Below, in pieces: positions 1 through 11,103 of a stretch of 64,000 nt of DNA. Position 1 is the first letter of the stretch; every line of letters starts with the position of its first letter. Source of the DNA: Mycteria americana. Taxonomy: Eukaryota; Chordata; Aves; Ciconiiformes; Ciconiidae. The stretch is taken from the NCBI RefSeq assembly GCF_035582795.1, contig NC_134365.1:79341635-79405634 (forward strand), read 5' to 3'. The position numbers and the translations under genes were made by a program. The notes under the pieces are model-generated. The model saw only the letters and a list, made by a program, of their open reading frames with translations, was not told the origin of the DNA and did not search any database.

Positions 1-74
1 TGTTTCACATTCTTTTGAATACCAACTGGAAGAAAGTAGCTTCACTATTCAGTGGGCTCCTGAGACCATGAATT

Positions 75-110
75 GATTTTGTACAGACTTTGTACAGATT
101 TTGTACAGAC
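75..110. repeat. 11-bp tandem repeat, three copies
   Basis: The unit GATTTTGTACA occurs three times back to back (75-85, 86-96, 97-107), with one T-to-C change in the middle copy. It is followed by GAC, the start of a fourth unit. It is a small local duplication with no evident function. Confidence 0.85.
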
Positions 111-3100
111 ACCTTGTCATTCACTTCATGGTAATACTTTCAATGTCCGTGAGCTGCTACCTTGATCCTACTTAGCCCATTTACAAGGACAAGTAGATGC
201 AACAATCATTACTAACTATTTAATTGCAGGGCTTTGTTTTTCCCGAAATACAGCTGGAACTAAGACACAGTGTATTTCAACTGTTGAAAAGTTTGCATCC
301 TCTGAGCTTTTTCTATTGATCATCATCCTGAACACAGACGATGAGAAGGGAGACCAACGTGCTTCATCCTTCAGGAAATCCAATTTTTCTTTTCTTTGGA
401 AAGAATCCAACCAGATATACTGTTAAATCCTTAGAAGATCCATCCTGAACTGTAAAGGTAAGCTGTATTTTAATCCCCAAGACAGACATCCCATCCATCT
501 TAAAGTTCAAAACAGAACCCAGACTTCAAAATGGATTTGCAACTAGTACCCTATTAAAGATTTAGAGAGTATACTGCTAGAACAGCAAAACCAGTTAAGG
601 TATCAACTAGAACTACAGTATTACATACATAAGAGATGGGTGTTTTAAAGTACCCTAGCTATTCCCACTGTCAGGCTTACAGATTCATAATTCAGCCCTG
701 AGGGACTCTCATTTTCAAAAAACTGGGTATCCAGCAACTTCTGCTAGCATCCAAAAATGAAGAGCAGCATGCCTTGTTTTAAAAACAAAACTGCTTATCT
801 AGTTGGGGCAACAATGTTCCAACGGGTAGTTTGGTTTTTTTTGTTGGGGTGGGGTTTGGGTTTTTTTTTTTTTAATATATATTTTTTAAAAAATCTTGCC
901 TCCTTACTTCAGCATCTCCAGTTTGACTCTTACAATTTGAATATTTGTACTCTTGAGCAGGACATGAAAATCCCATAAAGCTTCATCTCCATTAAAAAGA
1001 AAGAATGAACTAATAACTCAACTGCTCAAAAAATATGTAAAAGCTGTAATAAAAGACAGACCACATTATATTATTGATCTGGGATGATGTCTGTCAAGCT
1101 CCTGACAGAAGCTAACCTTCACAGCCAAATTACAAATCCCCTGAAAACACTGGTGTGTAATGGAAAGCCTGACAACAGCATGAACAAGGTTCCAATAAAC
1201 AATGAAAATGGAATTTTAAATGAACCACCATTAAAAAAAAAAAAGGGCATTTACCCTGGAGGGCTGCAGCCCTAGAGTTTACCCCAGATTGCCATTCTCT
1301 GTGACTTGATCCTACACGAATACTCCTAAATATCCTATGCTTGACTGCAGAATTGGCAGGATGGGATCCTAGGGCACAAGATCTCAATACTCCTGCTGAC
1401 ACCAGTTATTTTCTCTTCAGCCTTAATATTAAAGATCATTATTTGCCTCTGTCTGTAATCCTACAGAATCCTATCCCAACATCACAAGGCCTCCCAGTCC
1501 CAGTGTGAGATTCTCACGTCCCCCTCTCAGTCCCCACCACCACAGCACAGAAACACACCACAACAAAATCACAGCCTCTCTTCTGCTCTGTGATACCAAC
1601 AGAAAGAAATCTCATCAACAAAAAGCATGCCACCTAGCACAGCCCTGCCAGAAAAGAAATTTCCCAGCAGCCGCCTTCGACTACTTTGTTCCGAGTGATG
1701 CATTATGGCAAGAGACATTACCTTAAAAGTAGGCACTGCACCCTGGTTTTAAAATTACTCGCTCCAGCTCTGATACAAGCACCCAAAATTGCCCTCCATT
1801 GGACTTGCCCGAGTCTGACATCCTTGGAGTACAAACAGTACTCCCTGCATGAGTACTATTTGCTGAGGCCCATCCCAGACCAGTACCACAAGCTCCTCTT
1901 TCCCACCCTCTGTTCTCTAGCATGGCCAGCCCTGCTCCTTGCCCCTGGGCCTCTCTGGGATAGAAAGCAAGACAGACCCCTTGCAGGACCTAGCAAGCAC
2001 ATCCCTCACCCCATCGGTTCTGCACACAGGGCTGCTGGACAAGCTGAAACACATTCCCATCCCATGACCAAACCCACTGGGTCTCAGAATTGGCTCCAGC
2101 TGTGGTTTCTCCTACACCACCCTATCCAAGCACTCAACTACACATCAAATGTCTACGTGCACACTTGATTTCAGAATTTTCTCCCAGACAGTTTTCTATG
2201 CCAGGCAAAAAAAAAAAAGCAGCTTTAAAATCACCTTCCCCTTCTACTTCTGAAAAAAAAAAAAAAAATAATCACCTTATACCCATTTTCAGACTGAAAT
2301 TTTTGCTATTTGCTCATCCTTCTCCAACACAAATCTGAGGTTCAATACCCAGAGTGAGCTGGTTAAATCACTTTTACTTCAAAGTACCTACTTTAACTCA
2401 GATTTAAATAATCTGTTCTGATCTGGCTTTGCATTTGTACTTTCTAGAACTGTTCCTAGAAAGAAATACAGATTCTTTCTGTCTCGAACACTGTGATTTT
2501 TTAAATTTTTTTTTTTTACTGATTAGGAAGCTACTCTATAAACATTTTTAATTTTACTATTTATAAGTTACTTACATCAGTATCTTTTTTTCTCTTCAGT
2601 GTTTGACTATTCATTTTTTATTGAACATTTCATATTCATTAGCTGCAAAACGTTTTATAAATAGGACAAAAGAACTTGTACAAATATTAAGGTACAAGTA
2701 ATAAAAACTGTATTTTAAACTCAAATTAAATTCTTCTAAACATGTTGAATGAAAAAGAAGTAAATTTATCAACATATTTGTATATTAAACTAACTCATCA
2801 CAGGGGACATTACCCATAGTTAGTGAATTTGGTTGTATACGTCCCTCAAGTTTTTGTTAGGACAGATGTTACTTTCGTACCTTCTTGTTATTCATAGATC
2901 GAAAGAAAACAAAGCTTCCCAGCTTTTGTAGTTTCTCACCTCTGACTGAACAAATCACTGAACTAACTTGAGGAAGAACCATGAATGAAGGATATGTTTT
3001 GTTTCTGCACGAAAGCTACTCCTGTCAAACCAGTTCTGTACTGCAGCAAATTCTCAGCAGACACGTCCACCTACTCAGTGGCTACACTTTCTTCAAAGTT

Positions 3101-3984
3101 TCAGAAGCAAACATATCCTTCTTGCATATTATAATTTAATTAAAAGTTATTACACTATGATAGACTTAAGGCCTGAATCTGTACTTTGAAATCCAAATTA
3201 TTCATTCTTCTTTTTAATTCTTCATTTTAACCTGTTTTGCTTTCCAAAAATTTCTTCCACCGTTCTTCATCCTTCTACCCATGTTTTCCCACTTGGGTCT
3301 TTATGTTTCCATCATATTTTCATAACACTCACATGCACGAGCACTTACTGTATGCCACCTCACCTTTCCTTCTCTCTAAGGCTAGAGACCTATTTATTTC
3401 CAGGATTTATTCATCAAGATGATTTGGCACATGAATCATCCCACTGTCTTTACTCACATGACAAGCCCTGAGGTGCACTGCTGCGCAAACAAGTCCAAGC
3501 AATCCTCAGACTTTGAGGATGAACATTCCTCCTTCTGCTGTCCCTATGCCAAGTACACCCTCCTCTCCCCTCCTCTCATCAACAGTAGGTCAAATATGAG
3601 AACACCTCCTCTACCACCAGGAAACCAAACAGAAGAAACACTTCATTACTGATAAGACTATCGAGCCTTCTGCAGGGTCTGGCCTCTCCACCAGCACCTG
3701 TGACCACCACCATTACAGACCTTCAGTGCCTGGTGGCAGCAGTTTTCAACTGCTTGTTTACTGGGATTTCCTGCAGCCCACGGGGCAGCCACCTGCTTCT
3801 CAGGATCCTTACGACTTCTCCACCTTTTGCCTGGCTACACATCTCCATTACCCATCAGCCACGGTTCAAGACATTATTCAGATCTACCTATTTATTTTTT
3901 CTTATTCATTATAAGTTCCAGTATGCACAAAGTCACACCTCCACCCAAGCACACTGCGCTACACTAAAGGCAGGACAATTTGTC

Positions 3985-4050
3985 ACTGGAGGACAGAAGG
4001 ACACAGGGAAATTAAGCATCTGACAACATTACACAGAAGTTTCAGACACA
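3985..4050 (-). repeat. possible MIR-like (CORE-SINE) relic
   Basis: Read on the plus strand, the segment follows the order of the reverse complement of the MIR core: a GAGGA..GA start, a CACAGGG..ATTAAG block and an ACATTACACAG block. Divergence is high, so a chance match is not excluded. Confidence 0.35.
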
Positions 4051-7000
4051 ACCAAAAATAAAACCCTCCCAGTTCAGGGCTTTGGCCAAAAAGGTAACTT
4101 CAGAGCCTTACACGCAGCCTGGCTGAGGAGACATACAGCAAGTCTGTCTTCCGCCAGGAAGAGAACTATTTTGCCAGAGAAATGTTCTAACAAATGGCAT
4201 TTCAGGGTGAGCTTTGCACACAACACTAGTGTAATATTCTGCACAACTGGATGACACTAACATCCAGCCAAGGTTTCTTCTCGGAGAGGCATCATCCTCC
4301 CCTCTAAGCAGCTTGGTAAGGAGTCATGCATGAGTCATTATTTTGAAGCGCAATGTTGGATTTGCTGTATTATCTACATTACACAAACAGCACAATATGG
4401 AAAATCCCATGCGAGGGGATTTACATTTTTGGACAATACTTATCCAAATGCTCATGTGATATTCCTTAAATAAAGCAATTCCTCTCACCAAAACCCAGTG
4501 TCAGCAAAAATAGCAACTTCAACCTTAGGCTGGGGAGTAGGGGCTCACTTAAAGGAAATACACAAAAGGAGACAGGTCTCCCAAATTATGACCCAGTGAG
4601 TCCCATTTTATTGTTGAGGGGTTAACAGCACTCAGGGAAAACCCAGAATTTAACATGGTCAAAGTCTTTGCCAGCTGATTTCAAGAGAACTCAGAAAAAC
4701 TCACAAGAGGTTTAACCTACTGACACAGCTGAAAAGCATTTGGCCATTACAAAAAGAAACACCACTAATATAAAACCAGCTGTGGGTATGCTACCCAACA
4801 GGTGATGTGTCACAGGTTGGATTGTTGGGACTGTTTTGAATAACAGCACCCAGGCACAAAGAGCAGACAAAACCTCTGTGTGAGCCACCTGAACCCATAT
4901 GAGACTGTGACTACTATCATGAGTACTGAACTCAAGGAAAAGCCTTTACGTCTGCTGTGCTGACGTAAAGTGCCCAGCATAGCTGGATTATGGCTATTCC
5001 AACCATGCTGCATACCCTGCAAAAGCATTTGCTAGTGCAGTCCAGACATGCATAAATTTAAGCCACAGGATTACACCTGATAACCTTCTGTTCATCTACA
5101 ATTCCTACTGAGCACCACCCCAAAAGGTCAGTGTTCTTCCTAAGAGAAGTATTTAAACTATTTACTTCCCTAGTAATAAATCACAGAAAAGGGAAAAAGA
5201 GCACTCATTCACTGGGAGTGACAATGTTATATATCAGGTAACGTGCAGCACATAATGAACTGAAGATCTTGGAAAATCCTTCAATATGTAAAAGTGGAGA
5301 TTTATAGCACAGAGATTCTCTGTCTCCTAGGCCTTAAGGAAGCTTCCCAATATGTTCCTCCCAAACTTTAAATAAGAATATGTATAGATTTAAAAAAAAT
5401 GGTCAGATGCTGTGACAATTTAAATGTCCCTATGGCAACCTGAATTTGCAATCTCTAATCCTGAGAGGGGTCCCACTTTGTGACTCTGCAGTGCTTGGGG
5501 ATTAGAAAGGGGAGTGCCAGCAGGAACTGATATTCAGCAACTGTGCTCAGAAATAGCCACCACAAAACAGATTCTCCCTGCATTAAAATTGCCACGGTGT
5601 CCCACAACCACTGCAGCTGAAGGTGCATCACACTCACAGCTGCCCTGGGCAGAGAGATCTATGGCACTTATCCACCTGCAGGACACTGCACCCACGAGAA
5701 AGGCACAACAGCTTGGCAAACTGCAATGTTTTCGGCTAAAAGTTCAGCTCCATTCCCTGCGTATAAAAACCGAACATCCAAGGCACTCATATAAGCTATT
5801 TCCACACAGGTATAGACATACACAGGCAAATCTCCACAGCCAGGATCAGCCCCTCAGTTCAACAAGCTAAGCAGTTCTCCTGAGGTTTTCCTTTCAAGCC
5901 TTCATCTGGTAGAAGAGAGGTGCAATACTGTCCTCTTACTTGTGTGATTATCCCGAAGTTACACAGCAGGATTGCTTGTGATGAGCTATTGTGGATATGT
6001 GTTCAAATACCAGTGGAGAGGAAAGCATTTCTACGTTCTTACCACCCAACAGAGTTTTTCCCTTTTCCAATTTCACTAAAAGAAAGCAATGGTAGTATTT
6101 CTATTCCTGCGAGTCTTTCTTTTCATTCAAACATGGTATGGCCAAACATGAGCTGACAACAGCTTTTCAGTGAATGCAACCTCACAGGCATTTAGATTTT
6201 GGGTTTTTTTCTGTCTTGTTTACAGTTTCTCTGCCACAACACTTTATTTGGCCCTGTAACATTTTTACACCACAGTAAAGCCCGGAGATTCAATTCCGTT
6301 AGAAAAAAGCATAAAGAAACAAGAAAGACTCATCATTTCTCTTTGTTTGCACAAGCTTTCATTATATGCAAGGCAAAAATAAAGAAGGGATAGCCCATTC
6401 CTCCCTGTGGAGACCACAGTAAGCACTGGCAGACAAACTGATGCACAAAGGTCAGATGAAGAACCGCAGAGACTTCCCATGTCAATCCACATCACAAAGC
6501 CAGTAAAACTCAAATAAAAACTCATTCTGAGTTTTTAAGGAAGACTCAGAAACACAGACTTTTAGGACCTTATAAATGAGCTGAGGAAGGATGAGCCATT
6601 CATAAAGGCCACATGGAAGAAACAAGGGAAGTATTGCACATCAGTGTTTATAATTTAAAGCCCTGACCCTGCAAAGACTTCTGGGCATTCATCCCCTTAG
6701 AGCACAGGTCCAGCCCAGGGTATACAAGAGTTTTGAATAAAGTAGAAACTATTCCTCACATCAAAAACTTCTGTGTATGATCTCTATTGTTGCACATAAA
6801 AATGAATTATTTCTGTTCATTAGCCTAGCCAGGAGAGTTTCGTGATGCGAAGGATTTTGATTAAAGGAGCTGTCGTACCACTCTGTCACCTAAAGGCAAC
6901 AGAATTTCAACTTCAAACTTTTATTTTGCAATGGGTAGGCTTTGCCAAAAGCTAAATAAAGACGTGTCATAAAATTTGCATCGATCGAGATGTAAATAAA

Positions 7001-7594
7001 CAAGATAGCCAGAAAGCTGAAGAAAACCTCCATGATTTGAAAAATTAATTGACCACCAAGAGCCACTAGCCTACTAGACCATGGCAAGCAGCGTGAAGTC
7101 ATTTACTCAGGGAAGGGAGGTGTCTGACTCAGAAGAAGAAAAAAATCTAGAGAGATCATTTGAGAGCCATACGATCGCATGCATTGGCAAGACTAACAAA
7201 AAATGTGTTCTGTTCGTATTCCAAAACACAGGACACATAGTTTATACTTAAAAAAAATATATCTGCTTCTGTGCGTGGTGCCTTCTGACCATTTTTCTCC
7301 AAGGGCATTTCAGACAATGGAGCAGACAGCTGCTCTCTCTCCGGTTCTCGAGGACTTCGGAAGGAAAAAGGGCCCATTCCCGTGAGAGCAGCACAGCCCG
7401 GCAGCCCACAACAGGTTTCCAGGCCACCGCCGCCGGCTGCACACGGCGAACCGGGAGCCTGACCCAGCCTGCAGCCGTGGAGGAGCGGAGGGTTCCCGCT
7501 CCCGCCGAGGGCCGCCCGGCCCCAGGGCGCCGCGCCCGCCCCTCCGCTCCCCCTCCCGCCCAGCCCGGCGGGGAGGCCCCGGCCGCCGACTCAC

Positions 7595-7739
7595 CGAGGC
7601 CGCTGATCTCCTGGCGGAGGCCGGCGCGGCTCCTCTCCTCCGCTATCGCCCGCAGCATCTGCTGCAGGGAGCGGTCCAGGTCGCCGTTGGCCTCCTCGTC
7701 CCTCGGCCCGGCGCGGCCGCCGCTCCTGGCAGAGGCCAT
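7595..7739 (-). CDS. first coding exon of an unidentified protein (48 residues plus one base)
   Basis: The exon starts with an ATG in a strong Kozak setting (A at -3, G at +4) at 7739. It stays open for 48 codons and ends at 7595 against a consensus donor, G|GTGAGT, at 7594-7589. It leaves one base for the next codon (phase 1). The peptide begins MASARSGGRAG, then becomes rich in charged and leucine-type residues (DLDRSLQQMLRAIAEERSRA, then LRQEISGL). This suggests an amphipathic or coiled-coil helix following a disordered, Gly/Ser/Arg-rich head. There is no signal peptide or membrane segment. The position inside a CpG island, the good start and the canonical donor together make a real first exon likely. 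The reading frame also runs open past the donor to about 7248, but that part has the composition of translated GC-rich intron. I do not recognise the gene, and its remaining exons would lie left of this window or undetected in 1-7594. Confidence 0.6.
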
Positions 7740-8057
7740 GCTGCCGCTGCCGCCGCTGCCGCCGGCGATGATCTCATGTCAGGCCGCCCCGCGGAGGCGG
7801 CCGCGGCACCCGGCGCTGCCGCCCCCGCCGCCCGCACGGCTCTCCCGGCAGCGGCGGGCGGAGCCGGGGGCCGCCCGGTGGCAACGACGAGAAACCCTCC
7901 CGCCCCGCTTCCTCCGGCTCGGCAAGGGGCTCGACCCTCCCCCGGCTCCCCCCTCAGAAAGTTTCCCGGGCGCCGACCGGCAGCCCCCCGGGACGCCGCG
8001 ATCGTTCCCACAGGCGCTGCCCGGCTGCGCTCCGCCGCTTCCTGCAACAGCGGCCAC

Positions 8058-8145
8058 GGGGGCGTCTCCGCCGGCTCCTGGCACCGCCCCCGCCCCGCCC
8101 CAAGGCGGGGCGGGGGCGGTGCCAGGAGCCGGCGGAGACGCCCCC
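8058..8145. repeat. perfect 42-bp inverted repeat with 4-nt spacer
   Basis: Bases 8058-8099 are the exact reverse complement of 8104-8145, and the spacer CCAA lies at 8100-8103. I checked all 42 pairs and found no mismatch; the pairing first fails at 8057/8146. The arms are very GC-rich and each carries overlapping GC boxes next to the spacer. Farther out, 8011-8032 and 8150-8166 also resemble each other in inverted orientation with small gaps, as if the palindrome had once been longer. As DNA this could extrude a cruciform. As RNA it would be a very stable hairpin. It lies about 320 bases upstream of the minus-strand ATG. Confidence 0.97.
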
Positions 8146-8188
8146 TTTCCCGCAGCGGGCGCCTCGTTGTCCGGTAGCGGGGTTTTCG

Positions 8189-8208
8189 TGGCGGGAATTG
8201 GATATAAA
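8189..8208. promoter_or_regulatory. E2F-like site next to a TATA-like box
   Basis: TGGCGGGAATT at 8189-8199 closely matches the E2F consensus TTTSGCGGGAA. It is followed at 8203-8208 by TATAAA in plus orientation. Read on the plus strand, this pair could support a transcript starting about 25-35 bases downstream. Read on the minus strand, the E2F-like site would lie about 450 bases upstream of the ATG. Motif matches of this length are weak evidence alone, but the position at the edge of the CpG island is suitable. Confidence 0.35.
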
Positions 8209-8259
8209 CCTGAAATACTTAGGCGGGGCTTTAGCGACGCAAACCTGCTGGAGACCTGA

Positions 8260-10699
8260 CTCCTTGCTGCACAAACACACCTTCAGCTGTAGGGGTTAGG
8301 GAGGAAAAACTTCCTCTGGAAGCTATAAACAGAGTAAGGTAAAACAGAGCGGTACCATCAATGGGTTGGTCTTCTGAAGGCATCAGCAGAAGCCCTCTCA
8401 CCCAGGATAAACCCATGCTCCCACCCACAAGTATTGCTTTTCACGTGCCACGTTGGTGAAAAATACTTTTTCCTCTAGGAAGAACCAAGCATGTCCAAGC
8501 AGAAAATGCAAAACAGTGTTTCAGGTGGTCTGTAACTCCACAAGGCCAAGCAGAAAGATAAGAAAATCCACCTGCAGGCAGGCTCTGCGAGGAGAGCAGA
8601 GCCACACTCTTGACCATCATCCAGGGCAGCCCACACAGCACAGTCCTGTGTCCCTCTCATCTAAAGATCTTTTGTTTCCCGTCAGGTGCTCTGGACACCT
8701 TCTTCCCCATCCTTTCCTCTCGCTGTGTCCCACAGATTTGCCCCCAGACTCTTGCTACTGCAGGCAGAGCTCTCCTGCCTGCCCCACTGACATCAAATCT
8801 CCTGAGCTGCTGCTTCCTTCTTGCTCACCTGTCCCCCACCAGCTGTAACCATATATGTACAGTGCTGTGGGGACAAAACCCAACCTAAGGCATCCCTTGA
8901 AGTGTCTACCAAGAGCCAGGTCACCTCTGCCTGAGCGTTACCACTGCTAGTGAGGTGTCATGTAAATCAGGAAAGGGTCATCTCAGGAAATAAGCCAGCT
9001 TGTGCTGCAGAGATTGGACCCCAAGCCCTGCCACTGCTGCTGGTTGTCCCCAGCAGATACCAACAACAGCCAAACCTTCCTCAGCTCATAAATTAAGGAT
9101 TTGCAAAGCCACAGATGGAGAGCAATACAACTGCCTGCCCAGTTCTTCTGCAAACAATTTGCTCAACATTCTTTTGTTTATAATATTACTTTATGCTCTC
9201 CTCAGTTCCTAAAAATATTGTAAGGCTTATGCAGCCTTTTCTTCTCTCTGAAGTCCTATTTGAAACTTAGCAGGCCTCAAAGGTGGTGGTGGGAAGGAGA
9301 GAAGGGGACAGAGGACTAAAGGCTTGAGTTGACATCATTTGAGAGCTGGGCTTTTTGCTGCAGCTTAATAAGAAAGAAAAGTTTTCAAATGCTGCATGAT
9401 CATTCTCCAAAATAGAATACATTTACACCGTGTTTCCAATTTCCGTTTCATGTCAACTTCTGACACCAATAAACTAACAATCAGACACCTGCTGAACGCT
9501 ATTTACAACCATATACGGATTTCCCAGTACAGGGGTATAGACAAGAGCATTTCCTATGGAAGGCCCCTGTGCTGAATTGGACATGAGAGAAATTCGAAGC
9601 CAATGCAGCATTTTGCTAGTAAAATACCTAGTTTTTTTACAAAGCAATGGAAAGCGTGGACATGCAATCATAGGACTTAAGCACCTCTTCCATCATTAAA
9701 TCTGATAGTTCAGTTTCTCAGAGCGAATGAAGGTTTGCAGTCACACTCTGGTCCTGTAAATGGGTTAGAGTTTAGGTAAATAACTTTAGAGTTATTTATC
9801 CCATGGGCTTACGAAGGGGAAGAGCAGCAGAAGACTGTCCTGTACTGTTAGCCTCCAAGTTGTTCCTGACGTTGCCAAGATATGACACCTGAGACAGGAG
9901 GAAGGAATCTCTCAGCTGCCAGAGGAGCACTTACCTCGCATCATGCTGTACTAGCTAAGGATCAGGCATTTTTCCCCCATAGATTACTGCTCAACCCCAA
10001 CACCACTATCATGTTAGGGATACATGGAAATACTTGACACTTATTGTGTCACCAGCTGGTAGACAACTCTGCAGCAGTTTCTCCAGAGCCTCCAGCAGTT
10101 CAGCCCCTCTGCTGAGCCCTAAACACTCACCCTAAAATTCCAGCAACCCTACTTAAAAAAAGCAATTAAGCAAACCTTCTGCTGCCCCATTCAGGCCTTT
10201 TGTATAACGAAATGGTATTCCTGCCCCTGTTCAGTTCCTAGCCTTACCTTCAACTTTCTCTAGCTTCTACCAAAACAGGCCCACGGACAAAATCCTTGGT
10301 TGTTTCTCTTCTCGTAGGCCTCCCTAGCCAAGCGCACCTCCTAATAGATCACAGCTCTTGATCAGAAGACAAGAGGGATAAACTCTGTTTTTTTAAAGGG
10401 GCTATTGATTAAGTACCCTTAGGATCAGTTAAAAATCTGAAATGCTAATTGATTTTGGTTTTTAAAGATCCCATGGTGCATTTTAAAACAACAAACCCCT
10501 CTGTCTAGCCAAACTCTTGATGGAGAGGGGGGATTGTGTTCTATCTTTACATATTGCTCCTAAAGGTCTTCTTCACTGACACTTAACACCGTGTTATCAC
10601 TATAATGGGTATCATGAGCCCTATCCTATCATGTATGCTCTCACTGAACTCAATCACACACAAAATAATAAAGTCTCTATCTGGCAAAGGGGTAATGGG
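8260..10699. other. no gene seen
   Basis: This is the flank of the CpG island. Composition is mixed, with C-rich patches at about 8640-8860. A possible donor-like AAG|GTAAAA occurs at 8338/8339 on the plus strand, which could end an untranslated exon starting near the TATA-like box, but nothing else supports it. I see no repeat family or exon here. Confidence 0.5.
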
Positions 10700-11103
10700 T
10701 GTCAGGGCCCTGGGGGCACTAATAGGCCTTAATGGCCCTGACCAGCCTCACCTGGGGCCTCCACACGCTCACTGGCTGAGGACTCTATTTCATCTCAGCC
10801 CTGAGACCCTGCCTGAGCTACAGTGAAGGGGTGTTGGTCTTTGGTTCTGCTACAGCTGTGTCTATGTTTGGCTAGAGATACTGTTGATCTGGACCCTGAC
10901 CTGCAGGCTGACTTTTCAGCTTGGCTATATGGACCTGCCTTGTGGCCATGGAAGCACCTTTTGACCTAGGCTCTGATTTACCCTGTTCCCTTGCTTACGT
11001 TCTGTAGTGCTGAGCTGTGGCCCCCAAGGGCCCTGCCCACCTGGGAGTCTCCCCCTGGTTCCCTGGCCCCCAGGGAGCTTCCCGCCTGCACGGTGGCCTG
11101 ATG
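10700..11103 (+). mobile_element. solo LTR, GC-rich family, copy 1 (3' end uncertain)
   Basis: The copy begins TGTCAGGGCCCTGGGG, matching the first bases of the copy at 20526. It shares internal blocks with the copy at 50839, including the stretches around GACCAGCCTCAC, TTGGTCTTTGG and CTGTTGATCTGGACC. The start TG is typical of LTRs. A plausible end is CCTGATG at about 11097-11103, by analogy with copy 2, but the flanking bases (ATGGG before, ATAGA after) match only in three of five positions. The TATA region is degraded. No internal retroviral genes are present. The name of the family is unknown to me. Confidence 0.6.

Larger units (their letters stand above)
1..7594 (-). other. probable first intron of the minus-strand gene; no exon seen
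   Basis: The splice donor at 7594-7589 on the minus strand implies that this whole left end is intron, at least until the next exon, which I cannot locate. The sequence is AT-rich with long T or A runs near 858-872, 2208-2219 and 2256-2269. It also holds a weak MIR-like relic near 3985-4050. Short open frames occur on both strands, but none has convincing flanking splice signals together with protein-like composition. The intron assignment is an inference from the donor, not something seen directly. Confidence 0.5.
7380..8250. promoter_or_regulatory. CpG-island promoter
   Basis: About 870 bases are strongly GC-rich and dense in CpG, against an AT-rich background on both sides. The island contains the first coding exon of a minus-strand gene (7595-7739). 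A GCC/GCT-repeat stretch lies just upstream of its ATG (about 7740-7767), and there are multiple GC boxes of the Sp1 type (GGGGCGGGG and complement), especially at 8085-8120. Such islands usually mark constitutively used, often bidirectional promoters. The long overlapping open frames on both strands here, up to 260 codons, reflect the scarcity of stop codons in GC-rich DNA and are not read as genes. The transcription start cannot be placed from sequence alone. Confidence 0.85.

Noticed and set aside
1686..2168. 160-codon plus-strand frame in the inferred intron
   Set aside because: No family similarity, no splice borders and composition typical of C-rich non-coding DNA.
7248..7594. Continuation of the minus-strand frame beyond the first exon (to 163 codons)
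   Set aside because: A consensus GTGAGT donor ends the exon at 7595, and the continuation has low-complexity Gly/Ala/Arg composition expected of GC-rich intron.
7477..8259. 260-codon open frame on the plus strand across the CpG island
   Set aside because: It begins at GTG, runs antisense to the likely first exon, crosses the palindrome and is made of Pro/Ala/Arg-rich translation of GC-rich DNA. Stop codons are simply rare there.
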